Below, in pieces: positions 62,223-63,463 of a stretch of 63,463 nt of DNA (position 1 is the stretch's first letter; every line of letters starts with the position of its first letter). The DNA comes from an uncultured Candidatus Actinomarina sp. Lineage in GTDB: Bacteria > Actinomycetota > Acidimicrobiia > Actinomarinales > Actinomarinaceae. The stretch is from positions 1 through 63,463 of the forward strand of contig CACODT010000006.1 of assembly GCA_902626065.1 (NCBI GenBank), read 5' to 3'. A program made the translations under genes and the position numbers. Below the pieces are notes generated by a model. The model did no database searches. It was given only the letters and a program-made list of their open reading frames with translations, and was not told the origin of the DNA.

Positions 62223-62297
62223 GTTATAGACCTCCATTTATATAAAGTTATTATTGCATATCTATTCATTAATTTGAATAAATATTAATTTAATTTA

Positions 62298-63050
62298 TTA
62301 ATCTAGTGTATTTTTATAGTTTGGTTGTCTTTTTTCTACAAATGCTGACATTCCTTCCATAACATCAGAGTGAACAAATCTACTATTTTGGTTATCAGTT
62401 TCATTTTGGAGAGATTCATCAAAATTAGCATTTAGTCCTTTTCTAATTTGATCTTTAATCATACATATTGATATATAACTTTGATTATTTAAAAGGTTAA
62501 CCAAGTTATCAAGCTCATTATCGAGTTCAGACTTCTCAGCTAATTTATACAATAGACCGTATTTATTTAATGTGTTCCCATCAATTTCATTTGCAGTCAT
62601 CATCAATTCTTTGGCTTTCTGAACTCCAATGATTCGGGGAAGTATCCAGGAACCACTAAAGTCAACAACTAGACCCCTCCTAGCAAAAACTTCTATGAAT
62701 CGTGTTTCCGGAGTAGCAATTATAAAATCAGTTAACAAAATCATATTAGATGCAGCGCCAGCACAAACACCATCTACGAGAGAAATTACTGGTTTTTTAC
62801 ATTCCCACAACATCTTTGAAGCTTCCGATACGTCATCCATTGATGCATTCAAGTTTTCAGCTAATTGAGCGCCAGAAGAAAAATTATCATTTACTCTGTT
62901 TAAAACTAAATATTTCGTATCGCTTTTTTCAAAATCTAAAATTTGTTTTTTGAGTTCTTGCCAATCTTCGGCAGAAATAGAATTTGAAGTTTTAGGACTA
63001 TTAAAGGAAATAATTAGACAATCATTTTTTAAATTACTTTCTAACACCAT
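62298..63050 (-). CDS. Enoyl-CoA hydratase/isomerase-like protein
   Basis: 250 residues, crotonase fold. The oxyanion-hole segments are S-S-G-A-Q-L near 57-62 and D-G-V-C-A-G-A-A-S near 93-101. The usual catalytic Glu of hydratases in the second loop is replaced by a variable region, so isomerase or other crotonase chemistry is possible. No other fatty-acid gene is adjacent. Confidence 0.82.
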   Translation of the reverse strand: MVLESNLKNDCLIISFNSPKTSNSISAEDWQELKKQILDFEKSDTKYLVLNRVNDNFSSGAQLAENLNASMDDVSEASKMLWECKKPVISLVDGVCAGAASNMILLTDFIIATPETRFIEVFARRGLVVDFSGSWILPRIIGVQKAKELMMTANEIDGNTLNKYGLLYKLAEKSELDNELDNLVNLLNNQSYISICMIKDQIRKGLNANFDESLQNETDNQNSRFVHSDVMEGMSAFVEKRQPNYKNTLD

Positions 63051-63075
63051 ACATAAATATTAATCAATTTTTATA

Positions 63076-63081
63076 TAGAAT
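63076..63081 (+). promoter_or_regulatory. -10 element, leaderless-type promoter of microprotein
   Basis: TAGAAT, six bases, then ATG 63088. Confidence 0.45.
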
Positions 63082-63087
63082 GTAGAC

Positions 63088-63195
63088 ATGGGTTTTGATC
63101 CAAACAGACCGTATAAAGCAAATAAGACTGACTACGCAAATATAGTTTTTGCATTAATAATTACAATTGCCGTTGTAGCTTGGGCCCTAAGTTAA
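63088..63195 (+). CDS. 35-residue single-pass membrane microprotein
   Basis: A 36-codon frame starts [11 protein letters not shown] polar N-terminus of about 17 residues is followed by one membrane helix (about 18-34) ending W-A-L-S. A -10 hexamer lies exactly six bases upstream of the ATG, matching other genes here. It overlaps the 3' end of rnhB by 35 bases in convergent orientation. No known family; too short for ordinary gene calling. Confidence 0.55.
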   Translation: MGFDPNRPYKANKTDYANIVFALIITIAVVAWALS

Positions 63196-63463
63196 AAGAG
63201 ACTCGATGGATATCGCAAGATCCATATTTTTTAATCATATTACGATGCTCCATAGTCCCGTAACCTTTATTTTTTTCAAACTTATATTTAGGATAAATTT
63301 TTGAATATTTCACCATTAGATCATCCCTGTACACTTTTGCAATTATACTCGCCAATGCAACTGAATAACTATGATCCTCCCCTCTAACTAGAGAAACTGA
63401 TCCAAAATTATCAATTTTAAAATGATCGACATAAACTTTATCTGATTGCAAATATATTTCTTT
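63161..63463 (-). CDS. rnhB: Ribonuclease HII, C-terminal part (runs off the window)
   Basis: About 100 C-terminal residues are visible and the frame is open at the window edge. [13 protein letters not shown], then [10 protein letters not shown] and C-D-I-H-R-V-S-F match the RNase HII C-terminal half; the catalytic N-terminal motif lies outside. It removes ribonucleotides from DNA. Confidence 0.92.
   Translation of the reverse strand, partial: KEIYLQSDKVYVDHFKIDNFGSVSLVRGEDHSYSVALASIIAKVYRDDLMVKYSKIYPKYKFEKNKGYGTMEHRNMIKKYGSCDIHRVSFNLGPKLQRQL

Overview
The window is AT-rich DNA (about one third G+C by eye) from a streamlined bacterium. The housekeeping gene order is actinobacterial. On the minus strand, read from the right, it runs xerC, rpsB-tsf-pyrH-frr-cdsA-rseP-ispG-proS, rimP-nusA-infB-rbfA-nrnA-truB-ribF-rpsO-pnp, then dapB-dapA-ftsK, then cinA-recA-miaB-miaA-dapF. 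lexA, a LysM gene, nrdR and dut follow. F420-type proteins (a deazaflavin nitroreductase-like protein and a luciferase-like oxidoreductase) and a mycothiol-enzyme-fold protein fit Actinobacteria. Low G+C, tight packing and many 1-20 bp overlaps suggest a marine planktonic lineage such as the Actinomarinales. That placement is inference.

Layout. 1-6.3 kb: the end of a Thr/Ser-repeat surface protein, a DUF1295 membrane protein, a cupin, an MFS exporter, an SRAP protein, an S51 peptidase and tRNAs Val(GAC), Cys(GCA) and Gly(GCC). 6.4-14.6 kb: dut, nrdR, lexA, dapF, miaA, miaB, recA and cinA, with SOS boxes before lexA and recA and a NrdR-box-like site at nrdR. 14.6-18.7 kb: a TlpA/thioredoxin-like gene with an in-frame TGA, then a PhnDCEE-type ABC importer. 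18.7-22.7 kb: ftsK, dapA and dapB. 22.7-43 kb: a roughly 20 kb accessory stretch. It holds a CobT-like/CobS-like VWA-AAA pair, a BtpA/SbtA-like/PPC cluster, divergent umuD and umuC, a hydrolase and dehalogenase block, a BASS transporter, a radical SAM/F420-type/flavin reductase operon, plsC and a DUF5698 protein. 43-60.6 kb: the translation, RNA-processing and membrane core. 60.5-63.5 kb: an amino-acid-type ABC importer, an enoyl-CoA hydratase-like protein, a 35-residue membrane protein and the 3' end of rnhB.

The strongest unusual signal is at 14628-15089. One uninterrupted frame encodes a TlpA-like lipoprotein whose first CxxC cysteine codon is TGA, giving U-G-I-C. A 7-bp hairpin follows 9 bases after the TGA and has a G in its apical loop, as expected of a bacterial SECIS. 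TGA is a normal stop elsewhere in the window. A radical SAM protein at 38.8-40.2 kb ends in C-C-S-E-P, resembling a family whose members can carry selenocysteine at that site.

Other signals: two microproteins too short for usual gene calling (a 36-residue zinc ribbon coupled to a methyltransferase, and the 35-residue membrane protein); structured leaders before rpsB and pnp; hairpins separating the binding-protein gene from its transporter genes in both ABC operons; a perfect inverted repeat over a GTG start; and a recurrent promoter form in which a -10 hexamer lies exactly six bases before the start codon, implying leaderless mRNAs.
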